Positions 17,092 through 23,365 of a stretch of 28,726 nucleotides of DNA are shown here, piece after piece. The DNA is from JBDHZU01 sp039812085. Lineage in GTDB: Bacteria > Actinomycetota > Actinomycetes > S36-B12 > UBA10799. Location: the NCBI GenBank assembly GCA_039812085.1, contig JBDHZU010000009.1, positions 1 through 28,726 on the forward strand, given 5' to 3'. Made by a program: the position numbers and the translations under genes. The notes beneath the pieces were generated by a model, which saw only the letters and a list, made by a program, of their open reading frames with translations, ran no database searches and was not told where the DNA came from. Positions within the stretch are counted from its first letter, which is position 1. Each line of letters begins with the position of its first letter.

Positions 17092-17886
17092 TCAGGCACC
17101 CCCGGTTGGGTCTGCTGATCCGTCGGTGACCTCTAGTGGTTCAGAACTCTTGATTGCCTTACGACTCAGGAGTCGATCGAGGCCCCAATAGATCGCAGCC
17201 AACGCCAGCCCAAAGACGGCAATTCCCAGGATGTTGACCGTGACTTGGGCATAGCCCAACTTGTCGACATCCAAGAACGGATAGGGATAAGAGTCGCCAT
17301 TGCGGAAGCCGTGCTTGTAGACCGCGCCACGGGTCAACGCAAACGCCAACCAGATGATCGGCAGGATCAACACGGAGAAAAACGTCTTGGCGAAGATCCT
17401 TGGGCGCGGTCCGAACACGAGCCATGCAGCGATCGTCGCCCACGGCATGAAGTAGTGAACGATGTCATTGGACAGAGTACTCATGGGCGGGAAGGTCTTT
17501 CCGGCATAGAGCGGAGCCAAGACCAATGCATAGATGATCCCGGTGACCGTCATCATCACCAACGCGGTCAATCTGATCCAACGGAAGAACGTTGTATTTC
17601 GGGCCGGGTTGAGGGCCACCAAGATGAGAACGATGAAGTTGGTGATGTTCGACCACATGGTGAAGTAGCTCAACGTGTTGAACGCACCGGCAAATCCGCG
17701 AATTGCCTTGTCTCCAGCGGCAGCAGGTTCGAACTGCATCGAGTAGAAACTCGCGGCAATTCCGACGAATGCCGTCAACGCCAGCAGGCCATGAACCACT
17801 CGTGAAGCAGTGAACCAGCCAGTGTTCGGCTTCGGCATAGCCGTGATCTCTGTGGCGTCAATGGACTGCCCAGTCTCGGTCGTCAT
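17092..17886 (-). CDS. Pr6Pr / FAR-17a-AIG1-like integral membrane protein
   Basis: The 264-aa protein has about six hydrophobic segments and the pattern of the bacterial Pr6Pr family. It has YFTMWSN (74-80), a histidine before a helix (H144 in HYFMPWATI), and YPYPFLDV near residue 204 before the last helix. Animal relatives (AIG1, ADTRP) hydrolyse fatty-acid esters of hydroxy fatty acids with an intramembrane Thr and His; T76 and H144 are candidates here, which is an inference. The bacterial function is unknown. Start is the ATG at 17886; no ribosome-binding site is visible, but TAGCGT lies 6 bases upstream inside an inverted repeat. It ends 40 bases before tRNA-Thr. Confidence 0.8.
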   Translation of the reverse strand: MTTETGQSIDATEITAMPKPNTGWFTASRVVHGLLALTAFVGIAASFYSMQFEPAAAGDKAIRGFAGAFNTLSYFTMWSNITNFIVLILVALNPARNTTFFRWIRLTALVMMTVTGIIYALVLAPLYAGKTFPPMSTLSNDIVHYFMPWATIAAWLVFGPRPRIFAKTFFSVLILPIIWLAFALTRGAVYKHGFRNGDSYPYPFLDVDKLGYAQVTVNILGIAVFGLALAAIYWGLDRLLSRKAIKSSEPLEVTDGSADPTGGA

Positions 17887-17890
17887 AGAT

Positions 17891-17916
17891 CAACGCTAGT
17901 CCCGGAAATAGCGTTG
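17891..17916 (-). promoter_or_regulatory. Inverted repeat overlapping the probable -10 of the Pr6Pr gene
   Basis: CAACGCTA (17891-17898) and its perfect complement TAGCGTTG (17909-17916) are separated by 10 bases, directly in front of the ATG at 17886. On the minus strand the arm nearest the gene contains TAGCGT, a plausible -10 hexamer 6 bases before the ATG. It may be an operator or simply a hairpin. Confidence 0.4.
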
Positions 17917-18044
17917 AAGCGCCTTGTCGTCAGCCCTTCGCGCATAACTGTCCGCGACTACATCGCCGCCTACTGGACTAACTGATCGACCGAATGTGAA
18001 CGCTGGCGCTGCAGAAACTGGCTCAACTCTGTTCGACTAGGTAG

Positions 18045-18067
18045 GGAGTAACTCCGAAGTAACTTCG
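18045..18067. promoter_or_regulatory. Two phased palindromes, candidate operator of the glycine-rich protein gene
   Basis: GGAGTAACTCC (18045-18055) and CGAAGTAACTTCG (18055-18067) are both palindromes around a central A and share the core AGTAACT. Their centres (18050 and 18061) are 11 bp apart, about one helical turn. They lie 54 bases before the start of the secreted glycine-rich protein. This looks like a double site for a dimeric regulator. No -35/-10 pair is clear around it. Confidence 0.45.
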
Positions 18068-18120
18068 AGGGCGATCCAACCGAGCAACTCGCATTCCAAG
18101 AAAATTCTGGAGGCAGGCCC

Positions 18121-19404
18121 ATGCAATCCATGTCCACCCGCGCTGTTGCCGGTGCCGCTGTTGCTGGCTCAATGGCCATGGCGCTGCTTGTTCCCACCAG
18201 CGCTCAAGCATCCAGCGGCTCTGCCTCATGGACCAGCGGGGAAGCCATCTGGAAAGTGCCTGCGAACGTCAGCAAGATTTCCATCGAAGCCACCGGGGCG
18301 AGCGGCGGCGGCGGAACCGGCGGCAGCCATCCCAGTGGGGGCGGTGCAGGAGCCAAGATCGTGTTGAAGAACGTGCCCGTCACCGCGGGTTCCAGCCTTC
18401 GTGTCTGGGTCGGAGGTCGCGGGTATGCCGCCGATCCGGGAAACACCGGCGGCGGCAGTGGAGGCGGACCCACGGTGATCGATACCGGCGATACAACCGT
18501 TGCCAAAGCGATCCTGGTTGCCGGTGGCGGCGGAGGCGGAGCTGCCAGTAATACGAGTGTCGCCAATGGAGCAAACGGCGCATATAACAACACCGCCGCA
18601 GGTGGCGGCGTTGCCGGAGCAGGCCAATCCCAGAGTGTCGGCTCATCTGGCGGTGGCCACGACGGCATCGGCGGTATTGCGGGAAATGCCAGCTATAAGG
18701 GAGCGGCCGGCAATGACGGACTCTCTGGTCACGGAGGAATGGGCGGCGGAAGCGCCGGCAAACCGGATATTGACGGTGGTGACTCACCAGCCGGCGGCGA
18801 TGGCATTGGCGGTTATGGCGTCAACGGTGGTGCCAGTGACTCTGCAGGTGGTGGGGGCGGGGGCGGTTACGGTGGCGGTGCAGGCGGCGGTTCCAACTTC
18901 GACACGATCGCCGTTTCTGGTGGAGCGGGGGGCTCAGGTGTCTTCGGTATTGGCAAGAAAGCCACCTCGATCACGTACTCCCCAGCCAATAACACGGTCG
19001 CAGCAGGTTCGGATGGCCATGACGGCTTCGTCAAAATCACCTGGACGACCGACCCTGTGCCGCCAACTCTGAAAGCACCAGGCAAGCCACGTGCTGTCAC
19101 GGTCAGTGGCACACCGACCTCAGCGAAGCGCACGATTTCATGGAAGAAGCCGAGCAAGGGTGGGGCCGTTAAGCATTACCTCGTCAAGGTGAAGCAGAAG
19201 GGCATGATGATGCCGCTCTACACCAAGACGGTGAAGTCGAACGTCAAGAAGGTGACGATCTCTCGCGCCATGCTGCTGTCGAAGAGCGTTCGCATCCTGC
19301 GAGGCGATGTCCGTGGTCCGTTCCACTACGTCGCGTACGTCTATGCGAAGAACTCCAAGGGAACCAGCCCTGCTGGAAAGATGGCGTTCACGGTCAAGCC
19401 CTAA
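18121..19404 (+). CDS. Secreted glycine-rich protein with a fibronectin-III-like C-terminal domain
   Basis: The 427-aa protein starts at an ATG with GGAGG 7 bases upstream. A Sec signal peptide ends near residue 30 (PTSAQA followed by SSGSA). Residues about 35-300 are a Gly-rich domain of the type that begins with a beta-rich segment (WTSGEAIWKVPANVSKISI, KIVLKNVPV, LRVWVGGRG). It runs into long Gly/Ser/Ala stretches with repeated GGGG blocks. After a Pro hinge (VPPTLKAPGKPRA), about 100 Lys-rich residues look like an FN3 domain (RTISWKKPSKGGAVKHYLVKV, then YVAYVYAKNSKGTSPAGK). No membrane anchor or sortase signal is visible, so it is probably released or bound to the wall by charge. A hairpin terminator follows the stop. 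Role unknown; adhesion or matrix is a guess. Confidence 0.85.
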   Translation: MQSMSTRAVAGAAVAGSMAMALLVPTSAQASSGSASWTSGEAIWKVPANVSKISIEATGASGGGGTGGSHPSGGGAGAKIVLKNVPVTAGSSLRVWVGGRGYAADPGNTGGGSGGGPTVIDTGDTTVAKAILVAGGGGGGAASNTSVANGANGAYNNTAAGGGVAGAGQSQSVGSSGGGHDGIGGIAGNASYKGAAGNDGLSGHGGMGGGSAGKPDIDGGDSPAGGDGIGGYGVNGGASDSAGGGGGGGYGGGAGGGSNFDTIAVSGGAGGSGVFGIGKKATSITYSPANNTVAAGSDGHDGFVKITWTTDPVPPTLKAPGKPRAVTVSGTPTSAKRTISWKKPSKGGAVKHYLVKVKQKGMMMPLYTKTVKSNVKKVTISRAMLLSKSVRILRGDVRGPFHYVAYVYAKNSKGTSPAGKMAFTVKP

Positions 19405-19405
19405 C

Positions 19406-19458
19406 ACCGCTCGCACAAAGAGCCAGGCCGAAGCCTGGCTCGTGTGTGGCGGGTAGTG
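19406..19458. repeat. 53-bp direct repeat, left copy (tRNA-Tyr 3' end plus flank)
   Basis: This copy matches 19507-19559 at 52 of 53 positions (only the G at 19413 differs). It begins just after the stop of the glycine-rich protein gene. It contains the hairpin and, at 19447-19458, the last 12 bases of tRNA-Tyr with no tRNA behind them. Confidence 0.9.
19420..19441 (+). terminator. Hairpin terminator of the glycine-rich protein gene
   Basis: A perfect 9-bp stem GAGCCAGGC/GCCTGGCTC with loop CGAA lies 16 bases after the TAA. The same hairpin recurs 101 bases on, after tRNA-Tyr. Confidence 0.75.
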
Positions 19459-19506
19459 CAACCGCATGGATCGCTAAGAAACCAATCCACGCTCCCTTCA
19501 TCAACT

Positions 19507-19559
19507 ACCGCTCACACAAAGAGCCAGGCCGAAGCCTGGCTCGTGTGTGGCGGGTAGTG
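19507..19559. repeat. 53-bp direct repeat, right copy (contains the true tRNA-Tyr 3' end)
   Basis: The right copy runs from the tRNA-Tyr 3' flank into the last 12 bases of the tRNA gene (19548-19559), where identity with the left copy stops. The two copies are 101 bp apart and enclose 48 bp of unrelated sequence. Confidence 0.9.
19521..19542 (-). terminator. Hairpin terminator of tRNA-Tyr
   Basis: The same 9-bp stem with a tetraloop as at 19420-19441, placed 5 bases after the 3' end of tRNA-Tyr on the minus strand. In this copy flanking CACAC and GTGTG can extend the stem after a small internal loop. Confidence 0.75.
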
Positions 19560-19630
19560 GATTCGAACCACTGTAGGCATAAGCCGACGGATTTACAGTC
19601 CGCTCCCATTGGCCGCTCGGGCAACCCGCC
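19548..19630 (-). tRNA. tyrT: tRNA-Tyr (anticodon GTA)
   Basis: The 83-base class II tRNA has acceptor stem GGCGGGT/ACCCGCC and discriminator A. The anticodon loop is CTGTAAA on a CGGA/TCCG stem. A long variable arm (GTCGGCTTATGCCTAC region) and T-arm (GTGG-TTCGAAT-CCAC) complete it. No CCA is encoded. Confidence 0.97.
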
Positions 19631-19694
19631 TGGGCTCTTGCTGAGCGGATGCAAGGATACACACCAACAGGACTCGTCATTGAGGAGAGCAACC

Positions 19695-20186
19695 ATGGCT
19701 GACAGCAGCTTCGACATCGTGAGCAAGGTCGATCGACAAGAGGTCGACAACGCGCTCAATCAAACGGCGAAGGAACTGTCCCAACGATTCGACTTCAAGA
19801 ACACGGGCGCAGGCATCGAATGGAAAGGCGAGTTCAGCGTCGAGCTGGTTGCCAATACCGAAGAACGCGTGAGTGCGGCATTGGGCGTCTTTCAGGACAA
19901 ACTCATCAAGCGCAAGATTTCGCTGAAAGCTCTCGACGCAGATGAGCCTCGTCAGTCGGGCAAAGAGTCCAAGATTTCCGCCACGTTGTCCGATGGCATC
20001 ACGCAGGAACAGGCCAAGAAACTCGGCAAGCTGATTCGCGATGAGGGACCAAAAAGCGTGAAGGTGCAGATCCAAGGGGACGAGGTACGCGTCAGTTCCA
20101 AGTCACGCGATGACCTGCAGGCCGTTCAAACGCTGGTACGTGAAGCCGACTTGGACTTCGCCACCCAGTTCGTCAACTATCGCTAG
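19695..20186 (+). CDS. yajQ: YajQ-family cyclic-di-GMP/nucleotide-binding protein
   Basis: The 163-aa protein has the YajQ N-terminus (MADSSFDIVSKVDRQEVDNA) and the two-domain pattern with FDFKNTGAGIEWKG, KLIKRKISLKAL and KKLGKLIRDEGPKSVKVQIQGDEVRVSSKSRDDLQ halves. Family members bind nucleotides or tRNA and, in Xanthomonas, cyclic di-GMP; the role in actinobacteria is unclear. The ATG has GAGGAG about 7 bases upstream. A frame open to 19446 runs through tRNA-Tyr and is ignored. Its last 14 bases overlap the end of the convergent ferredoxin-like gene. Confidence 0.95.
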   Translation: MADSSFDIVSKVDRQEVDNALNQTAKELSQRFDFKNTGAGIEWKGEFSVELVANTEERVSAALGVFQDKLIKRKISLKALDADEPRQSGKESKISATLSDGITQEQAKKLGKLIRDEGPKSVKVQIQGDEVRVSSKSRDDLQAVQTLVREADLDFATQFVNYR

Positions 20187-20496
20187 GACCAACAAGCTGC
20201 GCGAGGCCGTCGATTCCCAGCACGAGGTTCGGACGCTGATCCGCTGCGTTCGGGATCTCGCTGAATACCAGCGCATCCGTCGGGCAAACATCTACGCAGA
20301 TTCCGCAATCCATGCAGAGGCCGTAGTCGATGGTGAAGGACTCCAACTGCAGAGTGGAACGGCCACGAGGTCCGGCATCTGCGTCGTGGACACGTTGTGC
20401 ACTGAGGTCGATGCACCAAGCCGGACACTGTCGGACACAGATCATGCAACTGGTACACAGTTCGGCTCGCAGACCGATGGATGCGCGGTAGCTCAC
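20173..20496 (-). CDS. Small NuoI-like 2[4Fe-4S] ferredoxin
   Basis: The 107-aa protein has two complete four-cysteine cluster motifs: C14, C17, C20, C24 (CTSCMICVRQCP) and C61, C64, C67, C71 (CMDCGICVDVCP), the spacing of complex I subunit NuoI. It lacks the longer N-terminal region of canonical NuoI (usually 160-200 aa). The GTG at 20496 overlaps the stop of the upstream nuoC-like gene (GTGA) and has GAGGAG 8 bases upstream, which decides the start. It would pass electrons between a ferredoxin partner and the NuoB-like subunit. A separate soluble ferredoxin is possible but less likely given the operon. Confidence 0.85.
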   Translation of the reverse strand: MSYRASIGLRAELCTSCMICVRQCPAWCIDLSAQRVHDADAGPRGRSTLQLESFTIDYGLCMDCGICVDVCPTDALVFSEIPNAADQRPNLVLGIDGLAQLVGPSDS

Positions 20497-20963
20497 GAGG
20501 ACCACTCCTCGCGATTGCCCGGCACTTGACGCGGCCTGCGACGACGGGGTGATTCCTGCCCGTCATGACCTGGGTCTTGTGAACCCGGCCATTCGTGATC
20601 CAGTCGGGCACCCAATGCAGTTCGGCGTAGTAGTGGTGGGTCGTCGCTATCTCCGCGCCATCCCACACCACCTCGGTCTGGGCGGAACTGCACACCCAAC
20701 AGGTCGTGGGTTTCTCGCTCGTACCAGTCTGCGCCTGGATGTGACTCAACGATTGAGTCCAACGTCTCGGTAGCCCCGATGGTGGTGCGCACGGTGACAG
20801 CGTCACCGCCGGTGGCATCGCAGAGCCGGGTCATCACCTGGATGTGGCCGGAACCCACATCAACCCCGGCGAGGAACACCACCTGCACACGCCCCTGCTG
20901 TGCTTGTTGTTGGGCATGCTCTCGCCATTGCTCCACTGGTACTTCTTGCTCATGGACGCTCAT
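20493..20963 (-). CDS. NuoC-like (30-kDa) subunit of a complex-I-related oxidoreductase
   Basis: The 156-aa protein has the NuoC signature: SHPGADWYERETHDLLGV at residues 74-91. The usual C-terminal HPLRKDF is replaced by a shorter Arg/Pro-rich end (DHEWPGSQDPGHDG, then RRRRPRQVP). I checked the other two frames for a frameshift and found no better continuation, so the short tail seems real. The ATG overlaps the nuoB-like stop (ATGA). NuoC is structural in complex I and contacts NuoB and NuoD; no NuoD gene is present here. Family call is good, the role is inferred. Confidence 0.78.
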   Translation of the reverse strand: MSVHEQEVPVEQWREHAQQQAQQGRVQVVFLAGVDVGSGHIQVMTRLCDATGGDAVTVRTTIGATETLDSIVESHPGADWYERETHDLLGVQFRPDRGGVGWRGDSDDPPLLRRTALGARLDHEWPGSQDPGHDGQESPRRRRPRQVPGNREEWSS

Positions 20964-21409
20964 GCGTGCTCCACGTCCGACATTGCCAATTCGTCCAAGA
21001 CAACCTGCAGATCCTCCGGCCGAGGAGGACAACCTGCGATGAATCGATCGACCGGAATCAGTTCGCCGATCCCCGGGAGCACGGCATAGGAATCCCAGTA
21101 GGGACCACCACTGATCGTGCACGCACCGAAGGCGACCACGGCCCGTGGGGAAGGCAGCGCATCGAACTCTTGCTTGACTCGATCGGCATTGACTCGAGCG
21201 ACCGTGCCCGCAACAACCAGCACGTTCAGGGGGTCAAGAAGCTCGTTTTGTTCGCCATTAGGACGCCAAGTTCTGATCCCCTGCTCACTCTCAACAGCGC
21301 AGCAGGCAAGATTGAGACCGTGAACGACCACCGGGCGTCGGGATTGTGGAGCCCGATCGTCATCGCAAACACGCGATGAAGCGTCGTCGTTCATCAACTG
21401 CTCGCTCAC
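20960..21409 (-). CDS. NuoB-like subunit carrying the N2-type [4Fe-4S] site
   Basis: The 149-aa protein keeps all four N2-cluster ligands of NuoB: the tandem C36-C37 (LACCAVE), C97 (FGACTISGG) and C127 (AGCPPRPEDL), with VLVVAGTVA in between. It lacks part of the N-terminal region of housekeeping NuoB, and the segment after the CC pair differs from it. The same fold occurs in small subunits of membrane-bound hydrogenases. The start could be GTG 21409 or ATG 21394; neither has a strong ribosome-binding site. It is the first gene of a three-gene operon divergent from korA, 66 bases away. Confidence 0.85.
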   Translation of the reverse strand: MSEQLMNDDASSRVCDDDRAPQSRRPVVVHGLNLACCAVESEQGIRTWRPNGEQNELLDPLNVLVVAGTVARVNADRVKQEFDALPSPRAVVAFGACTISGGPYWDSYAVLPGIGELIPVDRFIAGCPPRPEDLQVVLDELAMSDVEHA

Positions 21410-21417
21410 ACTGCCTA

Positions 21418-21446
21418 AGGCTAATGCGCTGACCCGAGCAGTTGAA
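21418..21446 (-). promoter_or_regulatory. Candidate promoter of the nuoB/C/I-like operon
   Basis: On the minus strand TTCAAC (21441-21446) and TAGCCT (21418-21423) are 17 bases apart, and the -10 ends 8 bases before the GTG, which suggests a leaderless mRNA. The -35 overlaps TTGAAC on the other strand (21442-21447), which may serve korA, so the two operons may share one regulator. The -35 match is weak. Confidence 0.35.
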
Positions 21447-21475
21447 CCGCTGGACGAGAACGGACACTAGAGAAC

Positions 21476-23365
21476 GTGGCAAAGCAGACAGTTCAAGTCG
21501 ACAAGGTCATCATCCGGTTTGCCGGAGACTCTGGCGACGGCATGCAGCTCACGGGTGACCGCTTCACTTCTTCCACTGCCAGCTTCGGTAACGACCTATC
21601 AACGTTGCCCGACTTCCCGGCAGAAATCCGTGCACCAGCAGGAACTTTGCCCGGGGTTTCGGCCTTCCAACTTCACTTCGCCGATCACGAAATCATGACC
21701 CCCGGCGATGCCCCGAACGTACTGGTCGCGATGAACCCAGCCGCGTTGAAAGCCAACCTTGGTCAGCTTCCACGTGGCGCGGACATCATCGTGAACACCG
21801 ACGAGTTCACCAAACGAAACCTCACCAAGGTGGGGTACGACACCAATCCGATCGAAGACGATTCATTGGAATCGTGGAACGTGCATCCGGTGGCGTTGAC
21901 CTCGCTCACCGTAGAGAGCCTCAAAGAATTCGACATCACCAAGAAAGAGGCTGAGCGAGCGAAGAACATGTTCGCTCTTGGCCTGTTGTCGTGGCTGTAT
22001 GGCCGACCAACTGAAGGAACCGAAACGTTCCTCAAAGAGAAGTTCGGCAAGAAGCCAGAGATCTTGGCAGCCAACCTCAAAGCACTGAAGGACGGCTGGA
22101 ACTTCGGTGAGACAACGGAAGATTTCTCAATCCGTTACGAGGTCAAGCCTGCCCCGCTGAACGCCGGTACGTACCGCAACATCAATGGAAACCTGGCTCT
22201 GGCGTATGGATTGATCGCTGCTGCTCACCAGACGAAGCTGCCGCTGTTTCTCGGTTCGTACCCGATCACGCCCGCCTCGGACATCTTGCATGAACTCAGT
22301 AAGCACAAGGACTTTGGCGTTCGCACCTTCCAGGCCGAAGACGAAATCGCTGGTATCGGTGCTGCACTAGGTGCGGCCTACGGTGGATCGCTGGCTATCA
22401 CCACCACCTCTGGCCCTGGCGTTGCCCTGAAGTCCGAGGCCATCGGCTTGGCAGTTGCTTTGGAACTTCCGCTGATCATCATTGATGTGCAGCGCGGTGG
22501 ACCTTCCACTGGACTTCCGACGAAGACCGAACAGGCGGACCTCCTGCAAGCCATGTACGGCCGCAACGGTGAGGCACCGGTGCCAATCGTCGCGCCGCAG
22601 TCTCCTGCCGACAACTTCAATGCCGCATTGGAAGCCGCTCGGATCGCAACCACCTATCGGACCCCGGTCTTTTTGCTGTCGGACGGCTACTTGGCGAACG
22701 GCTCCGAGCCGTGGCGCGTCCCTGAGGTTTCCGAACTGCCCGACCTGACGGTCACGTTTACGGATAGCCACAACTGGACGGCCGAGGATGGCACCACCGA
22801 ATTCATGCCGTTCGCGCGGGACCCAGAAACCTTGGCTCGACCATGGGCAGTTCCCGGCACACCCGGTTTGGAGCACCGCATCGGTGGGATCGAAAAGGCC
22901 GACGTCACTGGCCACATCTCCTACGACCCGGACAACCATGACTTCATGGTTCGTACGCGCCAAGCAAAGGTGGATGGCATCGCCAGCACCATTGCGGATC
23001 TGACGGTTGACGATCCCAGCGGGGAAGCCACGACTCTGGTGATCGGCTGGGGGTCAACGTTCGGCCCAATCGGGGCAGCGGTAAAGCTGATTCGTAACCG
23101 TGGCGGCAAGGTCGCCCAAGCGCATTTGCGGCACCTGAATCCGATGCCTGCCAATACCGGTGAGGTGTTGAAGCAGTACGACCACGTGATCGTTCCCGAA
23201 ATGAACCTTGGGCAATTAGCCCTGTTGCTCCGCGGGAAGTACCTGGTGGATGCCATCGGGTTCAACAAGGTTCGCGGCTTGCCGTTCAAGGCCGAAGAGC
23301 TCGCCGAGGTGATCGCCACGTATGTCGACACCAACAACGCGAATGAAGGATCGTCCAATGGCTGA
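21476..23365 (+). CDS. korA: 2-oxoacid:acceptor oxidoreductase subunit alpha (2-oxoglutarate:ferredoxin type)
   Basis: The 629-aa protein joins the gamma domain (about 1-200, beginning IIRFAGDSGDGMQLTGDRF) to the alpha domain (about 230-629, with YPITPASDI from Y262 and TTTSGPGVALKSEA). This is the architecture of the oxygen-tolerant KorA of mycobacteria and Streptomyces. With KorB it decarboxylates a 2-oxoacid, most likely 2-oxoglutarate, to the acyl-CoA and reduces ferredoxin, an alternative to 2-oxoglutarate dehydrogenase in the citric acid cycle. The GTG start has no good Shine-Dalgarno sequence; GACACT lies 7 bases upstream, so a leaderless mRNA is possible. It overlaps korB by 8 bases. 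Confidence 0.95.
   Translation: MAKQTVQVDKVIIRFAGDSGDGMQLTGDRFTSSTASFGNDLSTLPDFPAEIRAPAGTLPGVSAFQLHFADHEIMTPGDAPNVLVAMNPAALKANLGQLPRGADIIVNTDEFTKRNLTKVGYDTNPIEDDSLESWNVHPVALTSLTVESLKEFDITKKEAERAKNMFALGLLSWLYGRPTEGTETFLKEKFGKKPEILAANLKALKDGWNFGETTEDFSIRYEVKPAPLNAGTYRNINGNLALAYGLIAAAHQTKLPLFLGSYPITPASDILHELSKHKDFGVRTFQAEDEIAGIGAALGAAYGGSLAITTTSGPGVALKSEAIGLAVALELPLIIIDVQRGGPSTGLPTKTEQADLLQAMYGRNGEAPVPIVAPQSPADNFNAALEAARIATTYRTPVFLLSDGYLANGSEPWRVPEVSELPDLTVTFTDSHNWTAEDGTTEFMPFARDPETLARPWAVPGTPGLEHRIGGIEKADVTGHISYDPDNHDFMVRTRQAKVDGIASTIADLTVDDPSGEATTLVIGWGSTFGPIGAAVKLIRNRGGKVAQAHLRHLNPMPANTGEVLKQYDHVIVPEMNLGQLALLLRGKYLVDAIGFNKVRGLPFKAEELAEVIATYVDTNNANEGSSNG

Noticed and set aside
18500..19072. 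190-codon frame inside the glycine-rich gene, and several antisense Pro/Arg-rich frames there
   Set aside because: Gly-rich codons (GGN) keep all other frames open. The main frame has the signal peptide, ribosome-binding site and FN3-like end.
19406..19559. CRISPR array or tandem repeat array at the 53-bp repeat
   Set aside because: Only two copies exist, they include tRNA sequence and a terminator hairpin, and no cas gene is near.
20493..20963. Possible frameshift in the NuoC-like gene, because the C-terminus lacks the usual HPLRKDF
   Set aside because: I translated all three frames of the 3' half. No other frame restores the motif, and the GTGA coupling to the next gene fits the present frame, so the short end appears genuine.
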